Origin: Anniella stebbinsi
Lineage: Eukaryota; Chordata; Lepidosauria; Squamata; Anniellidae
Direction of reading: 5' to 3'
Length of the DNA stretch: 64,000 bases
NCBI GenBank assembly: GCA_029215795.1
Contig: JARDYH010000001.1
Coordinates: 295,250,654-295,314,653, forward strand
The notes under the pieces are model-generated. The model was not told the origin of the DNA and did no database searches. It saw nothing but the letters and a program-made list of their open reading frames with translations. Positions 11,871 to 22,823 of the stretch are shown in pieces. Each line of letters opens with the position of its first letter. The stretch's first letter is position 1. The position numbers were made by a program, and so were the translations under genes.

Positions 11871-13077
11871 ATGTGACCTCTGAGAGCTCCCTATTGCACA
11901 GATGATAGTTCTCTACTAACCTTCTGGCAAGTCTCTTCAAGCAGAGTACCTACTATAATGTGTGGGTGAACCAAATTCTTTGCCTCTTTTCAGTTCCTGG
12001 TGCACACCCTGGAGATGAGTTTTGGTAGGCAGCCAAAGAGTTACAGTTGAAAATGGACAAGGGAGGTGAAAAGTGACTTGCCAATACAGGTCACAACATA
12101 GCTCACCACTTCTTGAATTCCCAAGGTATGCATACCTTACTTTGTGGCTATAAACCCTCACTGTAGATCCAGAGTCTCCGATTGTTGCCTTGATCTTCCT
12201 TAGTTTTCTACTCACCATTTGAAAAGCCATATGCAGCATTGTGTCTATTAATAAGTCTGCTAGTGTGGCTGCATATGTAATTCTTGCCAGACACAGGATC
12301 TGTACTTCTCTGCTGTTATCTATTTCCCCCACCCCATATGCCCCTCAGTGGATCTGTTTATTTCTGAAAGGAAATAACAAATAATCGAGTTATACCCAGC
12401 TAAAGCAATTCCGTCAAAAACATTATCTCAAATGCCCAGCTGCTGTTATTAATCAAACTGCTAAAAGGGAATGCATTAAAAATATGTGATGGCTGTGGCA
12501 AGTTGAGAACAGGATAGGCGATTCCTTGAATGAAATAAATGGATGAAAATATTCACATCCTATCTTTTGGTTAAAGAGGAAATCCACATGGAAGCACATC
12601 TAATAAAATCCACAATACTTGTTAAAAAAAAACCTATTCAGGGTGCGATCCTATCCATGCTTACTTGGGCATAAGCCCTATTGAACTAAGTAGTACGTAC
12701 TTCTGAGTAGACATGGACAGGATGGCGTTGTTGTAAACCAGATTTTTTTTTTTAAAAAATCAAAAATGAGAATACAGCCACCACAATTAAATGAGCAGTA
12801 GAAACTAGCAGCAGAAAGGTTAGCTGAACTACCTCCAAAAGCCCTCTAATATAAAACTGCATTTGGCTGGCATCCAAAAGCCTATAGAGATGGTGCAGAA
12901 TGAATCTCATTGAGAAGGGAGTTTTATACTGCTGGTGCCAGTGTAGAGAAGTTCCTGTCCCTAATATTGACCATTATACCTCAGATGGGGAAGAAACATA
13001 GAACAGAGCCTGCAAGGAAGATCTTAATGTGTAGGAAAATTGGTATGAGACAAGGCAATCTTTATTGCAACCTGTGA
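11871..13077. other. Mostly single-copy DNA
   Basis: A 131-codon minus-strand open stretch at 11937-12332 resembles no family. 12360-12500 is repeat-free and could be conserved. A family D element (12640-12735) is listed separately. Confidence 0.4.
12640..12735. mobile_element. Short foldback MITE, family D
   Basis: A copy of a recurring short element whose consensus contains an inverted pair around CAATGGG, with ends of the GCAATCCTATGC type. Here: GGGTGCGATCCTATCCATG, TTACTTGGGCATAAGCCC, TACTTCTGAGTAGACATGG, then CAGGATGGCG. Confidence 0.55.
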
Positions 13078-13078
13078 A

Positions 13079-13160
13079 GGGTGACCATATTTTGGAAACC
13101 AAAAAGGACAACATGGCCAGCCCCTAAGATGGCATGCCCACCAATATGTCGAGACCCCAG
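13079..13160. mobile_element. hAT element left-end fragment
   Basis: AGGGTGACCATATTTTGGAA followed by ACCAAAAAGGACA matches the inverted right end of the element at 36559-37165. No right terminus is present downstream, so this is a truncated copy. Confidence 0.5.
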
Positions 13161-13321
13161 GGGGGAATGCCCACCCAAACACAGCCTTGGTCACATGTCT
13201 GATTCTACAGCACACAATTAAGACTAACCTGTTCTACATAAAATCTTAATGTTAAAATCACTGAAATAAAGAACAAGTGAGACATTCAATGTATCTGAAA
13301 TTAACTTTACACACTCTTGCT

Positions 13322-13359
13322 TTTGTAGCTTTTGCTGTACTTTGTAGCTTTTGCTGTAC
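13322..13359. repeat. Two exact tandem copies of a 19-bp unit
   Basis: TTTGTAGCTTTTGCTGTAC occurs twice in direct succession without mismatch. Confidence 0.95.
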
Positions 13360-13488
13360 TCCGTGTGATACAGTCTCCCCTTCCCTCAAATATCTTTTCT
13401 GACTGCAAATCCTTCACTGGATGACCATAATCTCACCTTTCCTAACATTTAGCACTCTTTACCCATCACCTTTCTCATATCCATACTC

Positions 13489-13808
13489 TAGACTGACCAG
13501 ATAAAATCCAGGTCAGGGTTCATGTAACTTTAACAGTTGTAGAGAAAAGGGAATTTCAGCCAGTGTCATTTGTATGCAATTAGTTCCTGGTGAAATTCCC
13601 TCTTCATCACAATAGTTAAAGGTGCATGTACTATACTAGAGTGACCATATACAAAAGAAGGCAGGGCCCCTGCAACTTTAACTGTTGTGATGAAGAGGGA
13701 ATTTCACCAGGAACTAATTGCACACAAATGATACTGGCTGAAATTCCCTTTTCTTTACAATTGTTAAAGTTACATGAGCCCTGACCTAGATTTTATCTGG
13801 TCACCCTA
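13489..13808. mobile_element. hAT-type foldback MITE, family A, copy 2
   Basis: This is 320 bp, the same length as copy 1. Termini TAGACTGACCAGAT and ATCTGGTCACCCTA; perfect 8-bp duplication CCATACTC at 13481-13488 and 13809-13816. The internal terminus-like ACTAGAGTGACCATATAC lies near the centre, in opposite orientation to copy 1. Confidence 0.92.
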
Positions 13809-13816
13809 CCATACTC

Positions 13817-14285
13817 ACAAATTTAGTACACTGCTACCACTGAACAAATGTTAGAAAAAGCTAGTACAACTAACTAGCAACCTAGCATTCAGAAAGAGTA
13901 TACAATACTATTACCCTGCAACTAGACTAAAGGCTTGTTGCAGTCACTTCTCACACTGGTACCTCTTAGTTTATTTCAACTTCTGGTTTAATCACTGAGA
14001 AACTAATCTTAAAAATTGTCATTATACCTCTGGTTCATTAACGATGCAAACAAGACCAATACAAAGAAAGGCCAGAATGGATGCCCATTATTGCAATGCT
14101 AGGCAAGGATATTTTCCTCCTTTTGTCTAAATATCTCCTGAATTTACACTGCTTCAGTGTGCAGAGAACAGAAATCCTAATCAGGGACTCAGAGAAAACT
14201 GCCTAAAGAAACTTCAGAAATAAGTCCCCTTGATTCCAATAAAGCTTTTTCCCAGATAAATGAATATAGGATTGCATCCTCTTCA
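13817..14285. other. Single-copy DNA with a decayed family D fragment
   Basis: 14170-14280 ends with ATGAATATAGGATTGCATCC, a family D end. Nothing else is recognised. Confidence 0.4.
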
Positions 14286-14845
14286 CATCTGTTCACCTTA
14301 TTCTAGCAAGTGCAAGCCCCTCCTGTCAAGGACAACTATGCACTCACAGAACCTGGCATCCTGGATCATGCAACCAGCAAGTGCTCTCCAGAAATATGCT
14401 TTCAGAGCCTAGGAGATCCAGTCATACACAAACAAGTCAAGTCAAGCCACACTATGCAGTCACATATTATCTTGCTGGGACAACAATTCTGGGACAAGAC
14501 AAATTCTTTGCAATCAACCAGACATAACAGCCATAAAAAAAGAGAAAAATGCACCTACCTCATTGACATAGCAATAACTAATGACAAAAATGTTGCAGAA
14601 AAGGAAGAGGAAAAGAGAGAAAAATATACACCGCTGGCTATGGGAGCTAAAGAACTATGGCAACAGGAAAAAGTTACAATTGTTCCATTAGTCACATCAG
14701 TCACCAGCATCACATCATTTTTTTTTTTAACAGAAAACTTTCGGAAACCAGGCCTACCAAGATTTTACAGATTTCTGAATCAATAAAAGACAGCATGACT
14801 TGGCTAAGCCAGTCATGTTCATCTAGAAAACCCAACATCAGCAAG
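14286..14845 (+). pseudogene. LINE ORF 3' end with restriction-like endonuclease (R2/R4-type)
   Basis: The plus-strand translation matches the C-terminal region of LINEs that use a restriction-like endonuclease. A QPDI-type motif (PD codons at 14518-14523) is followed about 14 residues later by TYLIDIAITND (Asp codon 14565-14567), then EKEEEKREKYTPLAMGAKEL and LWQQEKVTIVPLV. Spacing PD-x(12-14)-D is the known catalytic pattern of the R2/R4 group. The PD and LID parts lie in different frames, separated by an A-run (14535-14548), and a T-run near 14718-14729 breaks the frame again, so it is inactive. The upstream reverse transcriptase is absent (5' truncation). R4-like elements are known from lizards; the exact clade is inference. 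Confidence 0.7.
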
Positions 14846-15404
14846 AAAACAGAGATGATAACAACAACAACAATAATAATGGCAACCCTGTTAATTTTAA
14901 AAAAATATTTTTTAGGAAGGATGAACAATTATCAGCAATTGCTACAAAATATATGGCATGCCAATTATATCAAAACAAATTGGAGAGGAAGGTCTATGGG
15001 TCAAAACACATTATTAAAAAAAAAAAAGAATTATTATCTTCTAGCACCAGGTAGAAACCCACTTCTTCCTTTGCACTATGGAGCAAGTAGGCACAAACAG
15101 CTCAAGCAAGTGAGCCAAGCCACATGCCACAGAGGATAACTAAAAAGTAAAAACAGCTATCTATGTTGGGAAAGAATTTTCTTCATGACTCAAATTTCCT
15201 GACCCCAAGTATGATGAACCAGCAAAAGTTTCAAGAAAACTTGCTCATACTGGCATAGGTTGAGATATTTTGCTGGTCAGAATTTTCATTAGGTAGAACT
15301 CCAATGGAGATACCTTAATGGGAGACTTGCCAGTGAGATAGCATGGCAAGGAAGTTATAAAGTTCCATCCTCCCTTCAAAGACCCTGGAGTGATGCTGTG
15401 CAGC
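14846..15404. other. Unassigned DNA downstream of the LINE fragment
   Basis: May include the LINE's 3' untranslated region (A-rich, (AAC)n and (AAT)n near 14860-14880). No other element is recognised. Confidence 0.4.
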
Positions 15405-15497
15405 CCAGGCCATGCATATTTACTCAGAATTGAGTCCCACAGAGTTCAATGAGTTTTATTCCAAGGGTTCCAACTATGTGTACATAGGATTGCTGCC
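15405..15497. mobile_element. Short foldback MITE, family D
   Basis: CCATGCATATTTACTCAGAA, TTGAGTCCCACAGAGTTCAA, GTTTTATTCCAAGG, then TACATAGGATTGCTGCC. This is the most complete D copy on this side of the window. Confidence 0.6.
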
Positions 15498-15550
15498 ACT
15501 TACTGTTATCACCAGTCATGCTCAGTTTCCATTTGCAAAAGAATATGAAC

Positions 15551-16465
15551 TAGGGTGACCAGATTTTGGAAAGCAAAATCCAGGTCCAAAATGCCCCCCC
15601 CAAGCAGCCCCCCCAACATAAAATAAAAAAATTAAAAAGGCCGCCTGCCATGCGGCCAACAGACACCCCTGCCACCCACCACCAGAAACAACCTCCCCCC
15701 CACCAAGCCACCCGCCTCCCCAAAAAACCCAGCCCGGACCTACCGGGTCCTCCGCTGCCACCGCCAATCTCCTCCACTGCCGCGTGACCCCCTGCAGCCC
15801 CCTCACCCTTCTTGCCCTGCTCCTGGGCTCCCAGGAGGTACCTGAGGAACAGCAGCAGCACGCAAAGGAGGAGGAAGAGCCTGCTTTAAAATGCCCGCTG
15901 CTCCCCGGCCTCCGCAGGAAACAAGTGCTCAGCATTAGGGAGCGTCAACAAATTCCTTGTCTGGTGGCTAAAGCAGTTAGCCACCAGACAAGGAATTTGT
16001 TGACACTCCCTAACGCTGAGCACTTGTTTCCTGCTGAGGCTGGGGAGCAGCGCTGGCAGGAAAGAAGTGCTCAGTGTTAGGGAGCGTCAACAAATTCCTT
16101 GTCTGGTGGCTAAAGCAGTTAGCCACCAGACAAGGAATTTGTTGACGCTCCCTAACACTGAGCACTTCTTTCTTGCCGAGGCGGGAGCAGCGGGCAGGAA
16201 AGAAGTGCTCAGCATTAGGGAGCGTCAACAAATTCCTTGTCTGGTGGCTAAAGCAGTTAGCTTTAGCCACCAGACAAGGAATTTGTTGACGCTCCCTAAT
16301 GCTGAGCACTTGTTTCTTGCAGAGGCAAGGGAGCAGCGTGGGCATTTTAGGGCGGGAGGAGAGCTGATCCTTTCCCCGGTTTGCCCCCGCAGTCCCCCTG
16401 TCGGCCCGGATTGCCCCAGTTTTCCCGGTTAGGACCGGGAAATCCAGGGCGATCTGGTCACCCTA
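15551..16465. mobile_element. hAT-type element with three internal palindromes
   Basis: Termini TAGGGTGACCAGAT and ATCTGGTCACCCTA are perfect 14-bp inverted repeats, and the 8-bp duplication ATATGAAC (15543-15550; 16466-16473) is perfect. About 915 bp. The left third is C-rich (CCACCCACC-type), the right end is GC-rich, and the middle (15914-16320) carries three tandem hairpins. No transposase. Termini are shared with family A, so it was probably mobilised by the same class of enzyme. Confidence 0.92.
15914..16320. repeat. Three tandem near-perfect hairpins (about 55-bp arms)
   Basis: Units at 15914-16034, 16055-16176 and 16194-16320. Each arm runs from GCAGGAAA through GTGCTCAG, GGGAGCGTCAACAAATTCC and TTGTCTGGTGGCTAA to a loop of about 5 nt (AGCAG). 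Units are spaced by about 20 bp of GC-rich sequence. Hairpin 2 has AGAAG and CAGTGTTAG on the left, matched by CTAACACTG and CTTCT on the right, so its differences from hairpin 1 are paired. Confidence 0.95.
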
Positions 16466-16473
16466 ATATGAAC

Positions 16474-18136
16474 GACACCCATTCCAGGGAGAAGATCCCT
16501 GACGCGTGAGGCTAAAAATCATGCAAAAGGATGAGTTGGCCAAGGGTAACATTTCAATAGGACAGTTGGGCCGCAATCCAATTACACTTTCCTGGGAGTA
16601 AGCCTCACTGAACATAGGTGGGACTAAAGCCAGTGCTTGGGCAACAAAATCAAACTATCTTCCCCAATGAACCAAACAAAGTTATGACTACTTATTTCAG
16701 AAGATACAGAGCCCCAAATCGTGACTGAACTTTGGTTACAGCCCACAAAATTCCAAACATGTGCTTCTTTTATTTCTCTCTGCGCCATCTCCCTACACCA
16801 GCCCAGAAGTCTTTCCTACCATTTCCCTTGCTCCTCGGACTCCCCTCCTCCTCTTTTCGCTAAGCATAGACAGTCAGGCCAGCTCAGTCTCAAAATGCAT
16901 CAGGCGTGAGCCTCCTCTCCTTCCCTCCCCAAGAAGCACCCACTCACTCTCCCCTTGTCCTTACAAAACACCCTTACTATGAGGTACAGGGAGATGAGTG
17001 TGGTGTAGGCACAAGCAGTGGCAGCCTACACCACACTAAGGTCATGCCACTTCTATATTTACTATATCTAAGGCTGCAAAATATGGCAGCCAGAACAGGT
17101 GTCTCCTCTTTATGGCCGCTGTAGTTTGTGGCCATAGATATAGGAAAAGTTGAGAGCTGCCACGAACATAACTTCATAGGCCCTTTGGGTGAGGAGGGTG
17201 GAATAAATCCAGATTTTTCTTCAAATTTCATTATCCCTCCTCCCCCCTTCCCAGATTTGTTACCAAAAATCCTGACAAATCTTGTTTTTTCCTGTCATTT
17301 GGTCACTCGAATTAATTGTGTATACACTAATTGGGAGTAGCAATTGGATTTAAGCCATTATCTCCCTTTCAAAACAGAAACAACAGAATTAGGATCTCTA
17401 ATGTTCCAGAGTTTACTCCATCCCATACACTAATGAACCAAAAGCACATTGGTGGCATCTTCCTTTCCCTTCTAATAGTTTTGTATAATTTAACTGTTGC
17501 CAGCACACACCATCTCTTAATTTCCCATATAACTACTGGTCCCAGGCAAAGAGAATCTGGATATACTTTAATTCTTAATTTTAAAGTTCAGTTGCATTGA
17601 ACACAAAAGTATCCTTATCAAGTATATTGCTATGTTCAACACACTAAAATGAAACCACTTTCAGAGCAATTAGCTAAATCTATCTCAAATTCACAGGTAA
17701 ATTCCTTTTAAGTGCAATCTCAAATTATTTCAGATTTATTGAGATTTTCATCACCTGGTTCTCTCCCATTAATTTAAACAGAAGAACAATTATATTGAAG
17801 AGGCTTCTTGCTCAGTTGAGATTTTAACCATGTTGTTTTTAGAAACAGCTTAGATTCAAGGCTCAAGGACATTTTACAGGACAATTGTATCACATGCCAG
17901 TGAAATGACCCAAAGTTATTCCCTTGTCTGAAAAGCTATTTAGGGACACCAAGTAGCTGTAAAAGAGGCAGGGGGCATATGTTACACATCAAAATGTTAT
18001 ACATTTTGAAATATACATGAAAATACTTACAGGCAACATGTAAAAGAACTGGCAAGAAAGTCCAGAGTTTTAGCATATACTAAGGATCTTAGCAGCCAGT
18101 ATTAGTATTTAAAGCTCCATCAGTTTCTGTTCAAGT
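16474..18136. other. Mostly single-copy DNA
   Basis: 16569-16625 is a decayed family D fragment (GCCGCAATCCAATTACACTT; CTGGGAGTAAGCCTCACTGA). A compact hairpin at 16997-17037 is listed separately. No gene is recognised. Confidence 0.45.
16997..17037. repeat. Perfect 14-bp hairpin with 13-nt loop
   Basis: AGTGTGGTGTAGGC (16997-17010) pairs exactly with GCCTACACCACACT (17024-17037). No flanking T-run or other RNA context. Confidence 0.85.
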
Positions 18137-18149
18137 AAAGACAGTATAC

Positions 18150-18199
18150 CAGATCGTTTTTTATTTGTGAAAACCGAATAAAAATTTTGAACTTGAAAA
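18150..18199 (+). mobile_element. 50-bp retroinsertion with 13-bp target duplication
   Basis: The 13-mer AAAGACAGTATAC occurs at 18137-18149 and again at 18200-18212, flanking 50 bp that contain AATAAAAATTTTGAAC and end in an A-run. This is the mark of target-primed reverse transcription of an extremely 5'-truncated transcript, probably LINE-mobilised. The source cannot be named from 50 bp. Confidence 0.75.
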
Positions 18200-18319
18200 A
18201 AAGACAGTATACTAGGAAACCCAAATAAAGATAATATACTAGGAAACTCCAGACAGCTAAAAAACTCAGACTTCTGTTACCTCTTTGCTAGAACCCATTT
18301 TGGGGCACATTGCAGGTAT

Positions 18320-18639
18320 ATAGGGCCATTATCACATGCACGGTTTTAAGCACACTCACCGCGACTTTGATCCACTTCTTCAGCGCGGGACTCACACGAC
18401 GTCGTCCCCCTCATGCTGTTCTTGCGCCCTGAGTGCTCTGTTTTTAGTTTCTGTTTCGATTTAACCCTGAATGGGCAAAGTCCATTTCAGGCAAGTTCAG
18501 GCAAGTTCAACAGGCTGAGCTGAGGTATCGGAGCAAAACTGACCATGTGTGATTCAAAATGCTGGATTCGCATAGGAAATGGAGGGGGAACCCGCACAAG
18601 CAATCTGGGGGGAAAATGGTACGTGTGATAAAGGCCTAG
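18320..18639. mobile_element. MITE with TAGGGCC..TTATCACA termini
   Basis: The left end TAGGGCCATTATCACATGCA is complementary to the right end TACGTGTGATAAAGGCCTA. The interior near 18357-18425 is unusually CpG-rich (GCGCGGGACTC, ACGACGTCGTCC). The flanking duplication is not clear. Confidence 0.65.
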
Positions 18640-19247
18640 GTTTAACAGCCATTCTCTCTCCCTGACGAACCCTGGGAATTCCATTTACATGTGTGTTGTG
18701 AAGGAGGAGATCTGCACTAAACTACATTTCCAAGATTTCTTTAGGGGCCATGGCAGTGAAATTAGGATACAACCTGTGTACATTTGTAACGTATACATGC
18801 CCCATGTCAATAAATAAACAATAATAGGACATTTTCATTAAGAGACCCTTCTTTGAGTTAAGTTGAATTAAGAGGCCCTTCTTTGAGGCACCAATTGGCA
18901 AGGGGGATTTATACTTCTGCATATCTTAATAATATGAAGACATATAGAAGTTAATAACAATTTTCCATTTACATTCATTCATACCTGGATGAATAATATT
19001 GCATGGGACTCATTACTATAACAAACAATTAGATCAATTCCTTAACAGTTCACCATTACTTTATTTTTCTTGCATTTCCCCCCTTGTCTTCCTTGGTTTT
19101 CTCAGAACTGAATAAATGTGGCTCACAGAATTAAACCCGCCCACAAAACCCTAGGACTTAGTCATGCTCAGATCTCATTGTAATCAATGAGACATGCCAG
19201 TCATAACTAACTTGAGCCCCACTGATTTCAATGGGTGTACTCTGAAC
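18640..19247. other. Single-copy DNA with a family D-like fragment
   Basis: 19165-19247 contains GAGCCCCACTGATTTCAATG and CATTGTAATCAATGAGACAT, resembling family D. The rest is unassigned. Confidence 0.4.
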
Positions 19248-19479
19248 ATGGCTCAGGACACAAAGGGACAAAGTGCTATGAAGATGAGCCACTCCTGGAA
19301 GTCCCCTCCCTGCTTCCCCCAGAAGTGTCAAGCCTCTCAAGACTTCTGGGATGAGTGAGACTTCAGACACTTCATCCCAGAAGTCTCACAAGACTTGACA
19401 CTTCCGGAAGAAGCAGGGAGGGTGACTTCCGGGAGCGACGCTTCTTCATAGCGCTATGTCCCGCTGTGTCCTGAGCCAT
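19248..19479. repeat. Foldback element, about 115-bp arms
   Basis: ATGGCTCAGGACACAAAGGG at the left is answered by GTCCTGAGCCAT at the right, and the inverted symmetry continues through CTATGAAGA, CCTCCCTGCTTC and AGAAGTGTCAAG to a centre near 19365. Arms differ at scattered sites. No duplication is fixed. Confidence 0.8.
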
Positions 19480-21441
19480 CTTAGGAAACAGGGCACTGGA
19501 ATGCAGCACTATGAAGACATGCCAGTCTGTGGCTTGTGGGAGGGGTGGGGAAACACAGATATCCTCTCAGCCAAGCAAGCAGGCATGGGCGTGGGGTCAG
19601 AACTGGTCGCACGTTCTCTGGCCCCCAGAAAGTGCGTAGATCACCCACACCATTAGTGTGGCTGGGAGGATATCTGAGTGTGCATAGATATTCCCCAGCC
19701 AGGCTAATGGTGAAGGCAATTTGTGCACTTTCCCAAGGCCTGGAGACATGCGACCTGCACCCAGCCTTTTCCGGAGGATTTAAATAAATTAAAAATTCCA
19801 GAGCCCCCCCCCCCCTTACTGAGGGCACAAAAACCTGGAGATTTCTGGGAAAAAGTGGCTATTTGATCACCCTACTGTAGACACAAGGCTAGAGAGCAGA
19901 GAAGCAGTCTTCCAATACCGCTTTCTGGAATCTGCCCTCCAGGAAGGATTTGAACCACTACTAAATAGTACTCATCTATTTCAAGGCAATCTGAATGGTT
20001 ATTTGAAAGTGCAGAAGAGAACAAATTGGGAGGCCCTGTCCTGTCCAGATTATCCAGCAGAGCATCTGAGGCAGTTTCCCTCTAAAACCGGATCAGAAGC
20101 CAGATCAGAAAGCATCTAGATAACCAATATCACCGAAAATTTCCCTTGTTTGAGACGCCACAACCCACTCCAACAACTTGCCAAAATAAGAAAGAGTGGA
20201 AACCTACACTTTTCATGCTAACTGGTCCAAAGAGAAATTCTCTAGCAAAGTACAAATATGGCATGTTTGGGTTTCTGCATAATTATGTCAGTGCTTCTTT
20301 TGTTACACATTTCAATGATGTGGAGCCACTAATATTGTGTACAGCAGAATTATCGAAAACACTGGAGTGTCCCAAAATCAGCATATTTTTCAAGTCAAAA
20401 AAGGAACTCTGTCATTGGCATACATTCACTTTGGACTTATGCAGCAAATATAACTGGGAATAAACCTTTTCTTCAGGTTAAATTCATGGCTCTTCCCCCC
20501 CCCCCATAAGATCATAAAGGGACCTCTGCAAGCAAGCCTTTTAAACAAGTTTACCTTTATGCTGAAGATGATTTTTAATCAATCTGTGAAGGGGACATGT
20601 GGTGCCATATGCTGCTTGCCACCCATTAGTCGGTAGCTGGTCATTAAACTCCCACTAATGTTTCCTAACTATCAGCATTGTGGGGGGCTCCCTACCCCCC
20701 CCCCCGCTTTGTAGCATATGAGCAAAAAGGAGCCACTGGTGGCAGATTGCCTTGAGGACAATACAAACTCTCATGTCGTATGGATGTTTGTTCAGGCACA
20801 AACAATAGAGACATTTTGTGATTACCATTTGCCAGCTACCAAAGGGTTCTGCCCCCTGCTTTTCTTCTTCTTCTTCTCCCCTTTGGTGCCTACCAAAAAA
20901 ACAACAACACAGATGTAAAAAATCTTTCTTTTTCAGCCCCTTTGAATTGACCTGTGGTGGCGCAGTGTCATTTAGAGGAGAAATTATTGGAGTGAGAGTG
21001 GATCGTAACAATAGGGGCCTTGTGCCAGACACATGACAGAACAGTGAGGGGCTGTTGGTAACTTTATTGAGGAACAGGACGGCACTCTGGCAGGTGCTCT
21101 CATTGTTAAAAGCTCCTCGCTCTTAGGCAGTGGTCACAGATGAGTTCATGTCATTTCATTCAGACTCTTTTGCATGGATGTTCTGTGATGAGACACCGGT
21201 CAAGTGACTAACCTAGCCTCTCTGATGTCCCCAACATAGTCCCTTTGGTAACATACCCCCCCCCCCCCCCCTAATTGTTGTTGAGATATGTCAATGTCTT
21301 TCTAAGCCATATGGCTCCAAGCTAAAGTAACTTTGGTACTTTCTGAAGGGAACATAATAACTTAATGTTTGCTCTGCTAATATAGGCTTGTCATGGCTGC
21401 CACTGATCCTCATATTACAACTTCAAAATGTCATCCAGAAA
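19480..21441. other. Mostly single-copy DNA
   Basis: ATTTGATCACCCTA at about 19861-19874 looks like a hAT right terminus, but no matching left end was found. C-runs at 19804-19815, 20496-20505, 20694-20705 and 21257-21272. No gene recognised. Confidence 0.4.
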
Positions 21442-21452
21442 ACCCATTAAAG

Positions 21453-22812
21453 TTTTTTTTTAAAAAATATTTTTTTTATTAATTTCAACACAATAAACAT
21501 ACACAATATAAAACAACTACAACCCTCAACAATCCCCCCGTGCACCCCCCCGAGACCTTCTCATAATCATTCTTCCTCCTTCCAAAATTTTAACGATTCT
21601 TTTGAAGGTGTTTGTCCCTTTCCCGATCTTAAAACATATTCCAAAAAGGGACTCCATATTTCTCCAAAATCACTCTTACTGGACATTCCCCTCATTATTT
21701 TCATTTTACATGTCAACATATCATTCAAGGCCATATCCCAAATTTCTTTATACCAAACTTCTATTGTGTAGCTTCCTTGCCCTTTCCAATTTTTAGCAAT
21801 GATTATTCTAACCGGTGCTAGGAGGTTGTTTACCAATTCTCTGTTAGTTATATGCTCATTCTCACTATCCCATATTGCTAGTAGAGCTAACTTTGGGTTT
21901 AATTCCACTTTACTTCCAATTATATCACTTATTTCTTTAAAAACCCTTTCCCAAAATTTTTGTACATGTTCACAGCTCCACCACATATGAAAATAGGTCC
22001 CAACCTCCTGACATCCCCTCCAACAATTTTTAGACACTTTTTTATCAATCTGGTGAAATCTTACAGGTGTTAGATACCATCTCCAAACTGTCTTATAGTA
22101 ATTCTCCTTAATTCTAATCGACAGTAACTTTAACATTCTTACTTTCCATATCCTCCCCCAGTTATCATCATTAATTTTCCCCTTTACATCTTCTTCCCAA
22201 ACCTCTTTTATAACATTAAGTGAGTCCTGAAATTCCTCCTCTATCAATATTTTATATATCTCACTAGTCAGCCCTTTCTTAGCTCCCGCTTCTTCTTCTT
22301 TTCCTTTTAGTTCAATTAAATCTTCAAATCTAGTATTATTTCTACATTTCTTATTTTTCAACCTCCATTCCTGTGTCCATTTTCCCAATTGTAAACATTT
22401 GAACCATGCTATCTTTTGTCCTTTAAACAACTCTTTAATATGCTCACTATCCTTCATCTTTTCCATCCAATTCCTTAGCTTAATTATATCTTGATCTTTC
22501 AGTCTCGCTTCTATCTCTGCTTTTAATACTCTTGGGAAGTTTCCCACTACTACAACTGGGGCGAGTGGAGAGTCCCCTGGTATCAACTTCCCTCTAAACT
22601 TCTCCCAGATCTCTAATATATTTTCCAACAATGGGTTGTCCAGTACCTTCAATTCTTTCCTTTGCATTTTAATAAAGAATATATTTCCCAATTTACAATC
22701 TACCTCTGCTGTTTGCGGTTCCAACCATTCCAAATCTTCCTCCCCTAAAATACCATTAATAATATATCTTAACTGATTAGCAATATAATAATTCTTAATA
22801 TTCGGAAGTCCT
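21453..22812 (-). mobile_element. 5'-truncated L1 LINE with open ORF2 C-terminus
   Basis: The insertion is 1,360 bp, flanked by the perfect 11-bp duplication ACCCATTAAAG (21442-21452; 22813-22823), with an A-rich 3' tail at the 21453 side. From the 5' truncation to the stop near 21567 the frame stays open (about 415 codons). The protein is the C-terminal part of L1 ORF2. It opens with a LPNIKNYYIANQL-like segment, has RIKENYYKTVWRWYLTP before the Cys-rich motif, and shows the L1 pattern CWRGC-x6-GT-type H-x-WW-x-C near 21975-22025. The reverse transcriptase and endonuclease are missing, so it cannot move itself. The clean duplication and unbroken frame suggest a recent insertion. L1 clade is confident; subfamily is unknown. 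Confidence 0.93.
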
Positions 22813-22823
22813 ACCCATTAAAG

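Noticed and set aside
11937..12332. 131-codon minus-strand open frame
   Set aside because: No recognisable domain. This length is expected by chance over 64 kb in six frames.
15522..15935. 137-codon Gly-rich minus-strand frame
   Set aside because: It arises from the C-rich left end of the hAT element; low-complexity artefact.
16010..16432. Open frames of 98-121 codons on both strands around the three hairpins, giving almost the same peptide from each strand
   Set aside because: The sequence is palindromic, so both strands encode the same residues by symmetry. There is no protein family, start context or codon signal.
19861..19874. Right end of a hAT element (ATTTGATCACCCTA)
   Set aside because: No matching left terminus or duplication was found, so only the terminus is noted.
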